Positions 6,440-14,104 of a stretch of DNA of 28,200 nucleotides are shown piece after piece. This DNA comes from a virus. Position 1 is the stretch's first letter, and each line of letters begins with the position of its first letter. Below the pieces are notes generated by a model. The model was not told where the DNA came from, did no database searches, and worked only from the letters and a program-made list of their open reading frames with translations. The position numbers were made by a program, and so were the translations under genes. Where the stretch lies: the IMG/VR virus record IMGVR_UViG_3300009103_000127, positions 1 through 28,200 of that record; one strand, given 5' to 3'.

Positions 6440-6662
6440 TATTTTTAGGTTTTGCAAATGCTTTAATAGTTGATACTCCTAACATTGTAGCTGAGAATAT
6501 AAGCATTGAGTTAAATAAGTTTTCGTTTACTGTAAACCAATGGAAACCATCTCCTATAAAAGCAAGGCATACAAGTATACCTGAGATAATTCCTAGGGTT
6601 TTTTTAGATGAATATTTATCATCTCTTTTATCTTCTGTGAATATGTCGCTTACAAATTTCAT
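6414..6662 (-). CDS. Candidate holin, two transmembrane segments
   Basis: The 82-residue protein has a charged N-terminus (MKFVSDIFTEDKRDDKYSSKK), a hydrophobic span at about 23-43 (LGIISGILVCLAFIGDGFHWF), a short loop, a second span at about 50-70 (LFNSMLIFSATMLGVSTIKAF) and a basic tail (KPKNNGERNN). This two-span form with both ends inside is typical of class II holins. It lies directly upstream of the amidase and overlaps its start. The gene pair and the late-type motif that heads the unit support a lysis role. Family identity cannot be proved by eye because holins are so diverse. Confidence 0.72.
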   Translation of the reverse strand: MKFVSDIFTEDKRDDKYSSKKTLGIISGILVCLAFIGDGFHWFTVNENLFNSMLIFSATMLGVSTIKAFAKPKNNGERNNLS

Positions 6663-6681
6663 TTTAATTTTTTCATTATTT

Positions 6682-7077
6682 TTATACTCTAAATGGTCCC
6701 AGGTCTTTAGTTAATTTATAAAATGTATCTCCTTCTTCACGACTTATAGTTCCAATACGTGTTCCAGGTTCTACTATCTCAGGTTTGGTTTTACTAAGAA
6801 CTATTAAAAGATTCTTTTTAAATTCTTCAGGACTGCCCTCAATTGAATAATGATCACCTAAATAATCAATAATCATATTTGCTTTATACTCATTACTATA
6901 ATCAGAAGGATAATTGAGTGCCTTTAATATCTCTTCATTATCTTCATCATCTAAAACATCAATACCCGATCTTTTCATTAATCGTGCAATATCTCCTAGT
7001 TTACTTTGGTTAATATCTTCATTTAATACTTTGGAGATTTCCTCTTTGATAATTTTTTTTAATTGCGATTTTTTCAT
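6682..7077 (-). CDS. Leader-family protein 4: shared N-terminal peptide plus unique C-terminal part
   Basis: The 131-residue protein begins MKKSQLKKIIKEEISKVLNE, nearly the same 20 residues as three genes just upstream. The remainder (DINQSKLGDIARLMKRSGIDVLDDEDNEE and on) is unrelated to theirs and looks largely helical and acidic, ending GTISREEGDTFYKLTKDLGPFRV. The leader is an amphipathic Lys/Glu/Ile helix ending in LNE, which fits the (L/I)-x-E sites cut by T4-type prohead proteases. The gene begins 2 bases after the preceding stop and precedes the holin candidate by 19 bases. A co-packaged internal head protein is my preferred hypothesis. The function of the unique part is unknown. Confidence 0.75.
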   Translation of the reverse strand: MKKSQLKKIIKEEISKVLNEDINQSKLGDIARLMKRSGIDVLDDEDNEEILKALNYPSDYSNEYKANMIIDYLGDHYSIEGSPEEFKKNLLIVLSKTKPEIVEPGTRIGTISREEGDTFYKLTKDLGPFRV

Positions 7078-7079
7078 TT

Positions 7080-7319
7080 TTATTTTTTTAAAGTACCAAG
7101 AAAATAATTTAATTCATTCAATGCACGATTTGCAATCTCACCCATTCTATTAGATTCCTCTGAATTCAACCCATATTCTCTTTTAATTTTTTCTCTTAAT
7201 ACATTATACCCATTAAGTATCTTATCTGTTGAACTATATACAGCTTTTACATCTATATCTTCATTTAATGTATTAGATATTTCTTCCTTAATCATTTTTC
7301 TTAATTCTGATTTTTTCAT
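7080..7319 (-). CDS. Leader-family protein 3: shared N-terminal peptide plus unique C-terminal part
   Basis: The ATG at 7317-7319 gives 79 residues starting MKKSELRKMIKEEISNTLNE. An upstream in-frame ATG at 7343 would add eight residues (MGGINKNK). I prefer the inner start because it overlaps the previous stop as ATGA and aligns the leader with its three relatives. The unique part (from DIDVKAVYSSTDKILNGY) is helical and charged, with 'YGLNSEESNRMGEIANRALNEL'. No domain is recognised. The leader again ends in L-N-E, a possible prohead protease site. Confidence 0.75.
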   Translation of the reverse strand: MKKSELRKMIKEEISNTLNEDIDVKAVYSSTDKILNGYNVLREKIKREYGLNSEESNRMGEIANRALNELNYFLGTLKK

Positions 7320-7597
7320 TTTATTTTTATTAATGCCCCCCAACTATAGGTGGTAATTTTTGGATCATATCCTGCTCTACTTAATGAAGTTCTTCCAATT
7401 TTTAAAGCATCGTAATAGTCTTGTTCTGAGTCATAGTCTTTTATTTGGACTTCTGCTACCCCATCATCACCAAATATAAACCCGGTTTCGGATTGTCTAT
7501 ACATTCCGTCTCCTATATTCTCTAAAGATTCAAAACTTTCATTTAGTACTTTAGATATTTCTTCTTTGATAATTTTTCTTAGTTCGGATTTTTTCAT
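7316..7597 (-). CDS. Leader-family protein 2: shared N-terminal peptide plus unique C-terminal part
   Basis: The 93-residue protein begins MKKSELRKIIKEEISKVLNE, the family's clearest copy. After the leader comes a compact-looking mixed domain ('SLENIGDGMYRQSETGFIFG', 'DDGVAEVQIKDYDSEQDYYDALKIG', 'YSWGALIKIK') with alternating beta-like segments, unlike the helical bodies of its neighbours. Its start follows the previous stop directly (TAAATG) and its stop overlaps the next start (ATGA). The function is unknown. Under the head-protein hypothesis the leader would be removed after LNE. Confidence 0.75.
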   Translation of the reverse strand: MKKSELRKIIKEEISKVLNESFESLENIGDGMYRQSETGFIFGDDGVAEVQIKDYDSEQDYYDALKIGRTSLSRAGYDPKITTYSWGALIKIK

Positions 7598-7873
7598 TTA
7601 AAAGTTTTTTTCATTTTTTAATTCTTTTTTAATGGAATTTATTAGTGATGATAAATATAATTTACCAAAATATTTTTCTTCTAAAACATATGCTATGGCA
7701 GTACCTAATGAAGTAGGTGATACACTATACTTGTCTACATTATCTGCTATAATTTGAGCCATTCTATAGGCATTTTCTTCCTCCATAGTAGCTCTAGCAG
7801 TTCTTGCAGTTTCATCACTAACTTCTTTTAAAATTTCTTCTTTGATTATTTTTTTTAGTTCTGATCTTTTCAT
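7598..7873 (-). CDS. Leader-family protein 1: shared N-terminal peptide plus unique C-terminal part
   Basis: The 91-residue protein opens the unit. It begins MKRSELKKIIKEEILKEVSD, the most divergent leader: it lacks the final LNE but keeps IKEE. The body is helical ('ETARTARATMEEENAYRMAQIIADNVDKYS', 'LGTAIAYVLEEKYFG', 'SLINSIKKELKNEKNF') and no family is recognised. A full copy of the late-type motif lies 9 bases before its ATG, between it and the end of nrdA, so these genes appear to be read with virion and lysis genes rather than with the replication operon. Confidence 0.75.
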   Translation of the reverse strand: MKRSELKKIIKEEILKEVSDETARTARATMEEENAYRMAQIIADNVDKYSVSPTSLGTAIAYVLEEKYFGKLYLSSLINSIKKELKNEKNF

Positions 7874-7882
7874 TTTAACTAA

Positions 7883-7899
7883 TGTTTGTTATAAATACT
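7883..7899 (-). promoter_or_regulatory. Late-type promoter motif before the leader-protein and lysis unit
   Basis: The coding strand reads AGTATTTATAACAAACA, ending 9 bases before the ATG at 7873. It matches the copies at 24129, 26483 and 28093, all before structural genes, and marks the switch from the replication operon (nrdA ends at 7901). Confidence 0.55.
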
Positions 7900-7900
7900 A

Positions 7901-9610
7901 TTAACCATCACAAGACACACATTCTGCCATTCTTGAACCTAAATCACCTTTAATTACTGAATCCGTACGAAGATAATATAATGTTTTAATTCCAAGCTTC
8001 CAGGATTCCATATGTACTTGATTTATCCATTTAGGAGAATCAGTAGGGTCAAAACTTAAATTTAACGATTGAGTTTGGTCTATATATTTCTGACGGATGG
8101 CGGCTTGTTGAACTAATCCTAATTGATTAATTTCAGGAAATGTTAAAAATACTTCTTTCTCATCCTCCGATAGGATTTTACTTGGTAAGTTTTGAACTGA
8201 TCCATTATCTACTAAAATTTGATCCCATACTTTTTCAGTATTGTATCCTTTTTCTTCTAAGACCTTAACTAATTCAGGGTTTTTAACTATAAAAGTACCT
8301 TTAGCCCCATTAAAAGTATAAACATTTGCCGGTTGTGGTTCAATTCCTGCTGAACAGCTGTTAATTCTAGAATTAGATACTGTGGGGGCAATAGCTAACA
8401 AATGTGTGTTTCTCATTCCTGTTCCTCTACACCATAATGGTTCACCATATTCTTCTGCTAATTGTCTAGAAGCAGATTCTGCTTTTAATTTTATTTGAGA
8501 AAACACTGTATGTGTCCAAGCTGTTGAAGATATAGAATTAAATGGTAAATCCTTTTGTTGTAAAAATGTATGCCAACCCATTACACCTAAACCTAATGCT
8601 CTACCCTTTTTAGCATGTCTATGAGTTCTAATCATAGATTCTTTACCATTTGTTTTTTGGATAAATTCTTCCATTACCCCATCTAAAAAGTAAACGGCAG
8701 TTTCAACTACATCTGTATCTTTCCATTCATCATACTTAGCCAAATTTAAACTAGATAAGCAACAAATAAATGAATGTTCTTCATCTGTATGGAGTGTAAT
8801 CTCAGTACAAATATTTGTCATTGAAACATTAAGGTTATTCATTAGATAAGCCATTGGGTTATCCTTATTAACATTATCAGTATACATTATATAGGGTTCA
8901 CCTGTTTCAACTCTTGATTTTAAAATTTCAAGCCACGTGTTCATAGCTTCAGTATCTCTATCATGAAGTTTTCTCATGAAATTGTCATCAATAGCTACAC
9001 ATTGATGTAAATTTAAACATTGTCTATTTGGATCTCCTTTAGGTCTTCTAATTTGAAGATATTCTTCTATATCCCCATGATTAATATTTAAATTAACTGA
9101 TGCTGCTCCTCTTCTTACTGATCCTTGATTAGTAGCAATTATAGTTGAGTCATAAATTTTAGCCCAAGGAACTACACCTTCACTTTTACCATTTCCTCTA
9201 ATAGGAGTTCCTCTTTCTCTAATTCTAGATAAACTAATTCCAACACCACCACCTTGGGAAGTTAATTTCATTAACTCAGCATTTGTTAAACCAATTCCTC
9301 GAATTGAATCAGGGGTATCAACCCCAAAACAAGAAATAGGTAAGCCTCTATCTGTCCCTGTATTTGATAAAACAGGAGAAGCTAATCCGATCCAACCATT
9401 CCAAATATATTTAAAAAATTTAGATTCTAAATCAGGTCTATTTAACCTAAAAGCAACTGCCCCTGCTACCCTACGATATGCTTTTTTAGGTGTTTCCCCA
9501 GGTAAAAGATATCCTTTTGAAATTGTAGATAAAGCTACTTCATCAAAAAATTCAGGGTAATCTTTACCCCTTTCCCACTGTGTATAATCTGCTATTAAAT
9601 TTCCATCCAT
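7901..9610 (-). CDS. nrdA: Ribonucleoside-diphosphate reductase, alpha (catalytic) subunit, class I
   Basis: This subunit reduces ribonucleoside diphosphates to deoxy forms together with NrdB. The visible active site has C94 (PISCFG), N266-x-C268-x-E270 (NICTE, the radical cysteine set) and C283/C284 as the redox partner. It also has the radical-path tyrosines Y545-Y546 (TLYYLRT) and a C-terminal cysteine pair C564/C567 (ECVSCDG). At 569 residues it is shorter than E. coli NrdA (761) and lacks an N-terminal ATP-cone, so it should not be shut off by dATP in the usual way. It follows nrdB by 3 bases and is last in the replication operon. Confidence 0.95.
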   Translation of the reverse strand: MDGNLIADYTQWERGKDYPEFFDEVALSTISKGYLLPGETPKKAYRRVAGAVAFRLNRPDLESKFFKYIWNGWIGLASPVLSNTGTDRGLPISCFGVDTPDSIRGIGLTNAELMKLTSQGGGVGISLSRIRERGTPIRGNGKSEGVVPWAKIYDSTIIATNQGSVRRGAASVNLNINHGDIEEYLQIRRPKGDPNRQCLNLHQCVAIDDNFMRKLHDRDTEAMNTWLEILKSRVETGEPYIMYTDNVNKDNPMAYLMNNLNVSMTNICTEITLHTDEEHSFICCLSSLNLAKYDEWKDTDVVETAVYFLDGVMEEFIQKTNGKESMIRTHRHAKKGRALGLGVMGWHTFLQQKDLPFNSISSTAWTHTVFSQIKLKAESASRQLAEEYGEPLWCRGTGMRNTHLLAIAPTVSNSRINSCSAGIEPQPANVYTFNGAKGTFIVKNPELVKVLEEKGYNTEKVWDQILVDNGSVQNLPSKILSEDEKEVFLTFPEINQLGLVQQAAIRQKYIDQTQSLNLSFDPTDSPKWINQVHMESWKLGIKTLYYLRTDSVIKGDLGSRMAECVSCDG

Positions 9611-9613
9611 AAA

Positions 9614-10600
9614 TTAAAAAATTGAGGCTGCATTCCATTCTAAATGACCTTTACTGTAGTTTGTTACTCTATTTGCAAAGAAATCTGTATGTTGTTTTCC
9701 AGCAGATAAATGGTCAAACCATTTCATATTATTAACTGAAGATCTATCTACATCTAAAATTATAGGATTGTATCCTAAATCTCCTAATTTTGTATTTACT
9801 CTATTTTTAATAAAATTTTGTAAATCATATTTTGAGCAACCTTCTAAGTCACCAAGTTCATAAACCTTTTCTATAAAATCAAGTTCTAATTGAAGAGAAA
9901 GTAAAGCTGCTTCATTTATTGCTGTTTCTAATTCGGGAGTTTTTAGGTTAGGGTTTTCTTTTACTAAAGTTCTAAATAACCAACACCCTGCTTCTGAATG
10001 TAATGATTCATCTCTTATTGACCATTCAACTATTTGCCCAACTCCTTTAAGTTTATTTCTCATTTTAAAAGAAAGTAAAACAGCGAATGAAGAAAATAAA
10101 TTTACCCCTTCTGTAAATGCAGAAAATATAGCTAAAGATTTTGCTATCTCATGAGGATCAATTTCTCCATTAAAACTATCTCTAATATCCATTAAATTTT
10201 CAATCTTAGCCATAGTAGTTTCGTCTTCTAAAAACTCACTAAAATCATCTAATCCTAATTCCTCATTAAGTAAAGAATAAGCTTCTGCGTGTATTGTTTC
10301 CATAGCACCAAATGTTGTAGCCATAGCTATTACTTCCGGTTTTCGAAACCATTTTGTTACTAACCCTGTCCAATAATCATTTACTACTGTTTCTGTTTGG
10401 GCAAAACCTTTTAAAATAGAACCAATAATGTTTTTTTCGGTTTTATTTAAGTTTTGTTTCCAATCATTAATGTCTGACATCATTGGGACTTCAGTATGAA
10501 TCCAATGTGCTTGTTGTTGTTTAAGCCAGTAATCAAAAGCCTTCGGGTATTCAAAAGGCTTATAGACTATTCTTTCCTTAAGTAGGTTAGTTTTTGCCAT
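9614..10600 (-). CDS. nrdB: Ribonucleoside-diphosphate reductase, beta (radical) subunit, class I
   Basis: NrdB carries the diiron-tyrosyl radical cofactor that starts catalysis in NrdA. All ligands are visible in a ferritin-like helical protein of 328 residues: E70 (QTETVV), E101 and H104 (METIHAEAY), E164 (FTEGVNLF), E198 and H201 (IRDESLHSE). The radical tyrosine is Y108, four residues after H104 as in E. coli. The gene lies 12 bases after the helicase and 3 bases before nrdA, so nucleotide supply is expressed with replication genes. The order is nrdB then nrdA, the reverse of E. coli. Confidence 0.95.
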   Translation of the reverse strand: MAKTNLLKERIVYKPFEYPKAFDYWLKQQQAHWIHTEVPMMSDINDWKQNLNKTEKNIIGSILKGFAQTETVVNDYWTGLVTKWFRKPEVIAMATTFGAMETIHAEAYSLLNEELGLDDFSEFLEDETTMAKIENLMDIRDSFNGEIDPHEIAKSLAIFSAFTEGVNLFSSFAVLLSFKMRNKLKGVGQIVEWSIRDESLHSEAGCWLFRTLVKENPNLKTPELETAINEAALLSLQLELDFIEKVYELGDLEGCSKYDLQNFIKNRVNTKLGDLGYNPIILDVDRSSVNNMKWFDHLSAGKQHTDFFANRVTNYSKGHLEWNAASIF

Positions 10601-10612
10601 TTTAATTAAAAT

Positions 10613-11983
10613 TTAAGTGTTAATAAAAAAATTCTTCGTAACCTCTTGATGAGCTAAGTGATCCTTATCCCAATTATCTATTTCTCCTGGACGTGATGGG
10701 GGTTGGTTTGTAACCAATTCATCATCTTCATCATAATCATGAACTTCAAAATGACCTGTTGATGTGTCTGCTTTTACCCCAAATGTTAATCCATCCATTC
10801 CGTATCTGTTTTTCATAACATGAAATCTTCCTGTTCCATTTACTTTATCTTTTGCTTTTCTTGATAGTGACAAACAAAAATCTGTAATCATTATTTTATC
10901 ATAAGAACCAGCTGCTTTATCACCCTCAATGATATCATCTTTTGCACCTGCACGATTTACTTGAGAAACTGACCAAATTGGTAGGTTTAATTCTTTAGCT
11001 AATCCCTTAGTACTTGTATAAATATCATCAATTTCATACTTACGATCTACATTCTTTCTTTTTGATGATAATAAATCAACATAATCTATTAGAATTAAAT
11101 CCGGTTTTACATCTCTGTCTATACACTTTCTTATATGAGATTCTACTGTATGAATACTTGCTCTTCCAGTGGGAAATTCTTTTATAACTAATTTTCCAGG
11201 AATTTGAGGAATTACTTCTTCTACTTTTTCTTTATGTTTTGTTAAATGGTCTACTGGAATTTGGGTAAAGAAAGCATCATATCTTAAACCAACATAATCT
11301 TCGCCTAATTCTAAAGTATAGTGTAGAACATTATAACCCATTCTTACTGCATATCCTCCTAGAGCAACTAAAGTCCAAGATTTTCCCCCTCCAGGATTAC
11401 CAAATATTAGTCCAAAATCACCTCCACCTAATCCACCTTGTAATAGCTCATTTATTCTTCTCCAAGGTGTTGGGATTATTTTTCTGTTGTTTTCTCTATA
11501 TCTAGTTTCAATATCTAAATTATATTCATGCCCTAAATTTTTATCTTGACCAGATTTTAAGGCATTTTCAATCATAAATTTAATGGAATCATAATCCCCT
11601 GCCTTTAATAAATCTACTGATGATAGTAGGGCTTGTTTTAATTGTTGATTTTTACAAAATGCCGAAAATTCTCCTTGAACATATTCTAAATCTTCATCAC
11701 TTGTTATATAAGCTTCTCTTAATTGTTCTTTTATTGATAATTGTAAAACTTCATTTTCTACTTTTTTAACCTCTACCTTTAAAACATCAAGTGAGGGTGT
11801 AGTATGATACTTATCATAATACTTTAATATTTCTTGTATAATCCATTTATGGGCTTGGTTATTAAAATCATCTTCATTTAAAATATCATAAATGTTCGTT
11901 AAGAACTCTTTATGAGTTAAAAGTGAAGATAACACTTTAATTTGAAACCCTGGCCCGTATTCTTCTATTGATTTTAATGTCAT
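10613..11983 (-). CDS. gp41: DnaB-type replicative helicase (T4 gp41-like)
   Basis: This ring helicase unwinds the fork ahead of the polymerase using ATP. The 456-residue protein has an N-terminal helical domain (about 1-150) and a RecA-like motor from about 170. Walker A is GNPGGGKS at 195-202 and Walker B is LILIDYVD at 296-303, followed by 'PIWSVSQVNRAGAK' with the sensor glutamine and 'MKNRYGMDG' near the arginine-finger region. The length is close to T4 gp41 (475). The ATG overlaps the upstream nuclease stop by four bases (ATGA). No primase gene is seen in the window. The acidic tail may bind partners. Confidence 0.92.
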   Translation of the reverse strand: MTLKSIEEYGPGFQIKVLSSLLTHKEFLTNIYDILNEDDFNNQAHKWIIQEILKYYDKYHTTPSLDVLKVEVKKVENEVLQLSIKEQLREAYITSDEDLEYVQGEFSAFCKNQQLKQALLSSVDLLKAGDYDSIKFMIENALKSGQDKNLGHEYNLDIETRYRENNRKIIPTPWRRINELLQGGLGGGDFGLIFGNPGGGKSWTLVALGGYAVRMGYNVLHYTLELGEDYVGLRYDAFFTQIPVDHLTKHKEKVEEVIPQIPGKLVIKEFPTGRASIHTVESHIRKCIDRDVKPDLILIDYVDLLSSKRKNVDRKYEIDDIYTSTKGLAKELNLPIWSVSQVNRAGAKDDIIEGDKAAGSYDKIMITDFCLSLSRKAKDKVNGTGRFHVMKNRYGMDGLTFGVKADTSTGHFEVHDYDEDDELVTNQPPSRPGEIDNWDKDHLAHQEVTKNFFINT

Positions 11984-13017
11984 AACTTATTTTTTGAAAC
12001 TAATTTTATAAAATTTTCTCTTAACCAGAAATCTACATTTCTGATCATTCCTCCTAATTCATCTTCATTGTATAAATCTACAAACAATTTTGGATTATAC
12101 GATAAATCTTTTGAATTCACAAATTCATTTAAATATTCTTTATCCTTTTCATCCATCATTGGATTACTCAAATCCATTATTTTGTAATTTTTTTCTAATT
12201 CATTTATTTCTTGAATTATCCTAGCATATATAATATGGTCTTTAAACTTTCTTTCACAAATATCCAAAACATCCTGCCATGAAACTTCCCACTTGTTTAA
12301 TTCAGGAAATAATTTAAATAATTTTTTAGGACCTAAACCCTTTATTCCTTTTATTTTATCAGAACTATCACCCATAAGTGTTTTATAAATAATGAAATTT
12401 TCAGGAGGCATATTGTATTTTTCCTTAAAGGATTCATTAGTATAAAATTTCTTTTCCATAGGTCTATAAACAACAACTCTGTCATTTACCAATTGAAGAA
12501 AATCCTTATCGCTGGAGACTATGAATGCTTTATCACCGCGTTGTTTTAGCGCTTTATGACTTAAATACGCGATAATATCATCCGCTTCTACCTTATCTAT
12601 TGATACTGTTTTAACAGGCAATGTTTTTAAATATTGTATAATTCTTATTATTTGATCTATTTTGGAATCATGTTCTTCATCCAAATTATCAAATACTTCC
12701 CAATTAGTAATTCTTTGAGTTTCCCTACCTGATTTATATTCAGGAACAAGATTTTTACGATTTAATGAAGAACCAGCCCCATCAAATACTACATATACTT
12801 GATGAGGTTGGATTTGTCTAATTAATGCTCCTAAGGATCTAAAGAAACCACCTAACCCCCCAATATGTACCCCTTTTGGGTTAACCATTTGTAACATGGC
12901 AAAGTTTCTAAAAAATAGATTTAACCCATCTATTAATAAGATCCTATCACCTTTAGGCATACTTGTATCATTCCCTTGATCATTGTTCAAGAGGTCTAGT
13001 AATTCTTTTTTTCTCAT
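11980..13017 (-). CDS. rnh: 5'-3' exonuclease / FEN (T4 RNase H-like)
   Basis: This nuclease removes RNA primers and 5' flaps during lagging-strand synthesis. The 345-residue protein shows the FEN metal-binding acids in order: D30 (ILLIDGLN), D79 (VVFDG), E144-D146-D147 (VEADD), D170 and D172 (SSDKDF), D217 and D220 (GDSSDKIKG). The last pair leads into the helix-hairpin-helix 'GIKGLGPKK' near 224-232 that grips DNA. An arginine/lysine-rich arch segment lies around 85-100 (NRKNLVPEYKSGRE). It sits between uvsX (3 bases upstream) and the helicase (4-base overlap) in the replication operon. Confidence 0.92.
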   Translation of the reverse strand: MRKKELLDLLNNDQGNDTSMPKGDRILLIDGLNLFFRNFAMLQMVNPKGVHIGGLGGFFRSLGALIRQIQPHQVYVVFDGAGSSLNRKNLVPEYKSGRETQRITNWEVFDNLDEEHDSKIDQIIRIIQYLKTLPVKTVSIDKVEADDIIAYLSHKALKQRGDKAFIVSSDKDFLQLVNDRVVVYRPMEKKFYTNESFKEKYNMPPENFIIYKTLMGDSSDKIKGIKGLGPKKLFKLFPELNKWEVSWQDVLDICERKFKDHIIYARIIQEINELEKNYKIMDLSNPMMDEKDKEYLNEFVNSKDLSYNPKLFVDLYNEDELGGMIRNVDFWLRENFIKLVSKNKL

Positions 13018-13020
13018 AGT

Positions 13021-14094
13021 CTATTCTGGTTCTTCAGTATAAGAGGAAATATCATTTACCTCATGATCTTCTTCTACAATTTGGAAATCACTTCCACCTA
13101 AAATACTCTTCCAAGCGGATGCATTAGCATTTTTGTATTCTTTAAGTTCCTTATCATTATCATTGATAAATCCATGTGGTGTCATAACTATTCTACCTCT
13201 TGTAGTAACTCCATTAATATGGTTTTTATCAATTTGTAAATTAACACGTTTAGCAAATTCCACCTGTTTTCCATCTTTAATTGCTTTAATTTTAGATGTA
13301 CCAGCATTTGAAATATTACCAAATGTAACTACAAAGGTAGAGTCAAACCACATAGCAAATCCACCCTTATTCATTAATTTAGGTTTACCCATTGGTGATT
13401 CTGCTTTTGCAGTCCATACTTTGTTTATACAAACTAAAGTATTTGTATGTTTAGATGATTCTTTTCTAGATAATGTAATTCTTTGATTAACATTATTCCC
13501 AAATTGAGTTGACATTGCACCTGCATTCCATTCATTGTTGTTCTTATTAGATTTGAGAGACATTTCACAGGGTACTGATCCTATTGAATCCCATAAGAAT
13601 AATAAATCATATGGTAAATTACCTCGTTTTTGTTCATCAATTAAATCTAAAATAAACATAGCTACATCTTCAATTGAATTGATAGTTTCCCTATCAACGT
13701 AAATAAAATTACCTTCGTAATTTACAATTTCACCTGTATCTGTATCAACAACTTCATCAACTTCTAATCCCATTTGTTTTGCGTGTTCCCAATTCCATTT
13801 CATTTCAGTAATAATGAAAATTGGAAGGATTTTTCTTTTTTGGGCTGAAACTGCGGCTTCTAGTAAAGCAGTTGTTTTACCTGTGTCAGAATGACCTCTT
13901 AATAAAACAATATGCCCCATTGGAATGCCAGGGATTGATGTAACGTCTTGAAATGCCTTAGAAAGTGGAATCCATTCTTGTTCTTTAAATTTGATATTTT
14001 GTTTAAGTCCCTTCTTTTCTTTGAAGGAACTTAAATCAAATTTAGATTTTATTTCTTTGGAGACTGCCTCCTGTAGAGATTTTCTTTTCGCCAT
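13021..14094 (-). CDS. uvsX: UvsX/RecA-family recombinase
   Basis: The recombinase forms filaments on ssDNA and catalyses strand invasion for recombination-dependent replication. The 357-residue protein has Walker A GHSDTGKTT at 67-75, a Walker B-like 'LLFLWDSIGSVP' near 166-177, a 'GAMSTQFGNNVNQRI' segment and 'NTLVCINKVW' matching the RecA Q-loop strand region. An N-terminal basic helix (KRKSLQEAVSKEIKSKFD) probably mediates filament contact, and the acidic C-terminus is typical of UvsX. It follows gp32 by 10 bases. No UvsY mediator is recognised in the window. Confidence 0.9.
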   Translation of the reverse strand: MAKRKSLQEAVSKEIKSKFDLSSFKEKKGLKQNIKFKEQEWIPLSKAFQDVTSIPGIPMGHIVLLRGHSDTGKTTALLEAAVSAQKRKILPIFIITEMKWNWEHAKQMGLEVDEVVDTDTGEIVNYEGNFIYVDRETINSIEDVAMFILDLIDEQKRGNLPYDLLFLWDSIGSVPCEMSLKSNKNNNEWNAGAMSTQFGNNVNQRITLSRKESSKHTNTLVCINKVWTAKAESPMGKPKLMNKGGFAMWFDSTFVVTFGNISNAGTSKIKAIKDGKQVEFAKRVNLQIDKNHINGVTTRGRIVMTPHGFINDNDKELKEYKNANASAWKSILGGSDFQIVEEDHEVNDISSYTEEPE

Positions 14095-14104
14095 ATAACC
14101 TTAT

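Noticed and set aside
6440-6457. TTG start at 6457 for the endolysin
   Set aside because: The ATG at 6439 is stronger, keeps the CPNC motif and reduces the overlap with the holin candidate.
7317-7343. Upstream ATG at 7343 for leader-family protein 3
   Set aside because: It would add MGGINKNK and break the alignment with the three other leaders. The inner ATG forms an ATGA overlap with the previous stop, as other gene pairs here do.
13133-13486. Open frame of 117 codons on the plus strand
   Set aside because: It lies wholly inside uvsX, the encoded sequence has no protein-like pattern, and all supported genes are on the other strand. The same applies to plus-strand frames at 4694-5017, 20043-20393, 21131-21388, 24728-24937 and 25778-26113.
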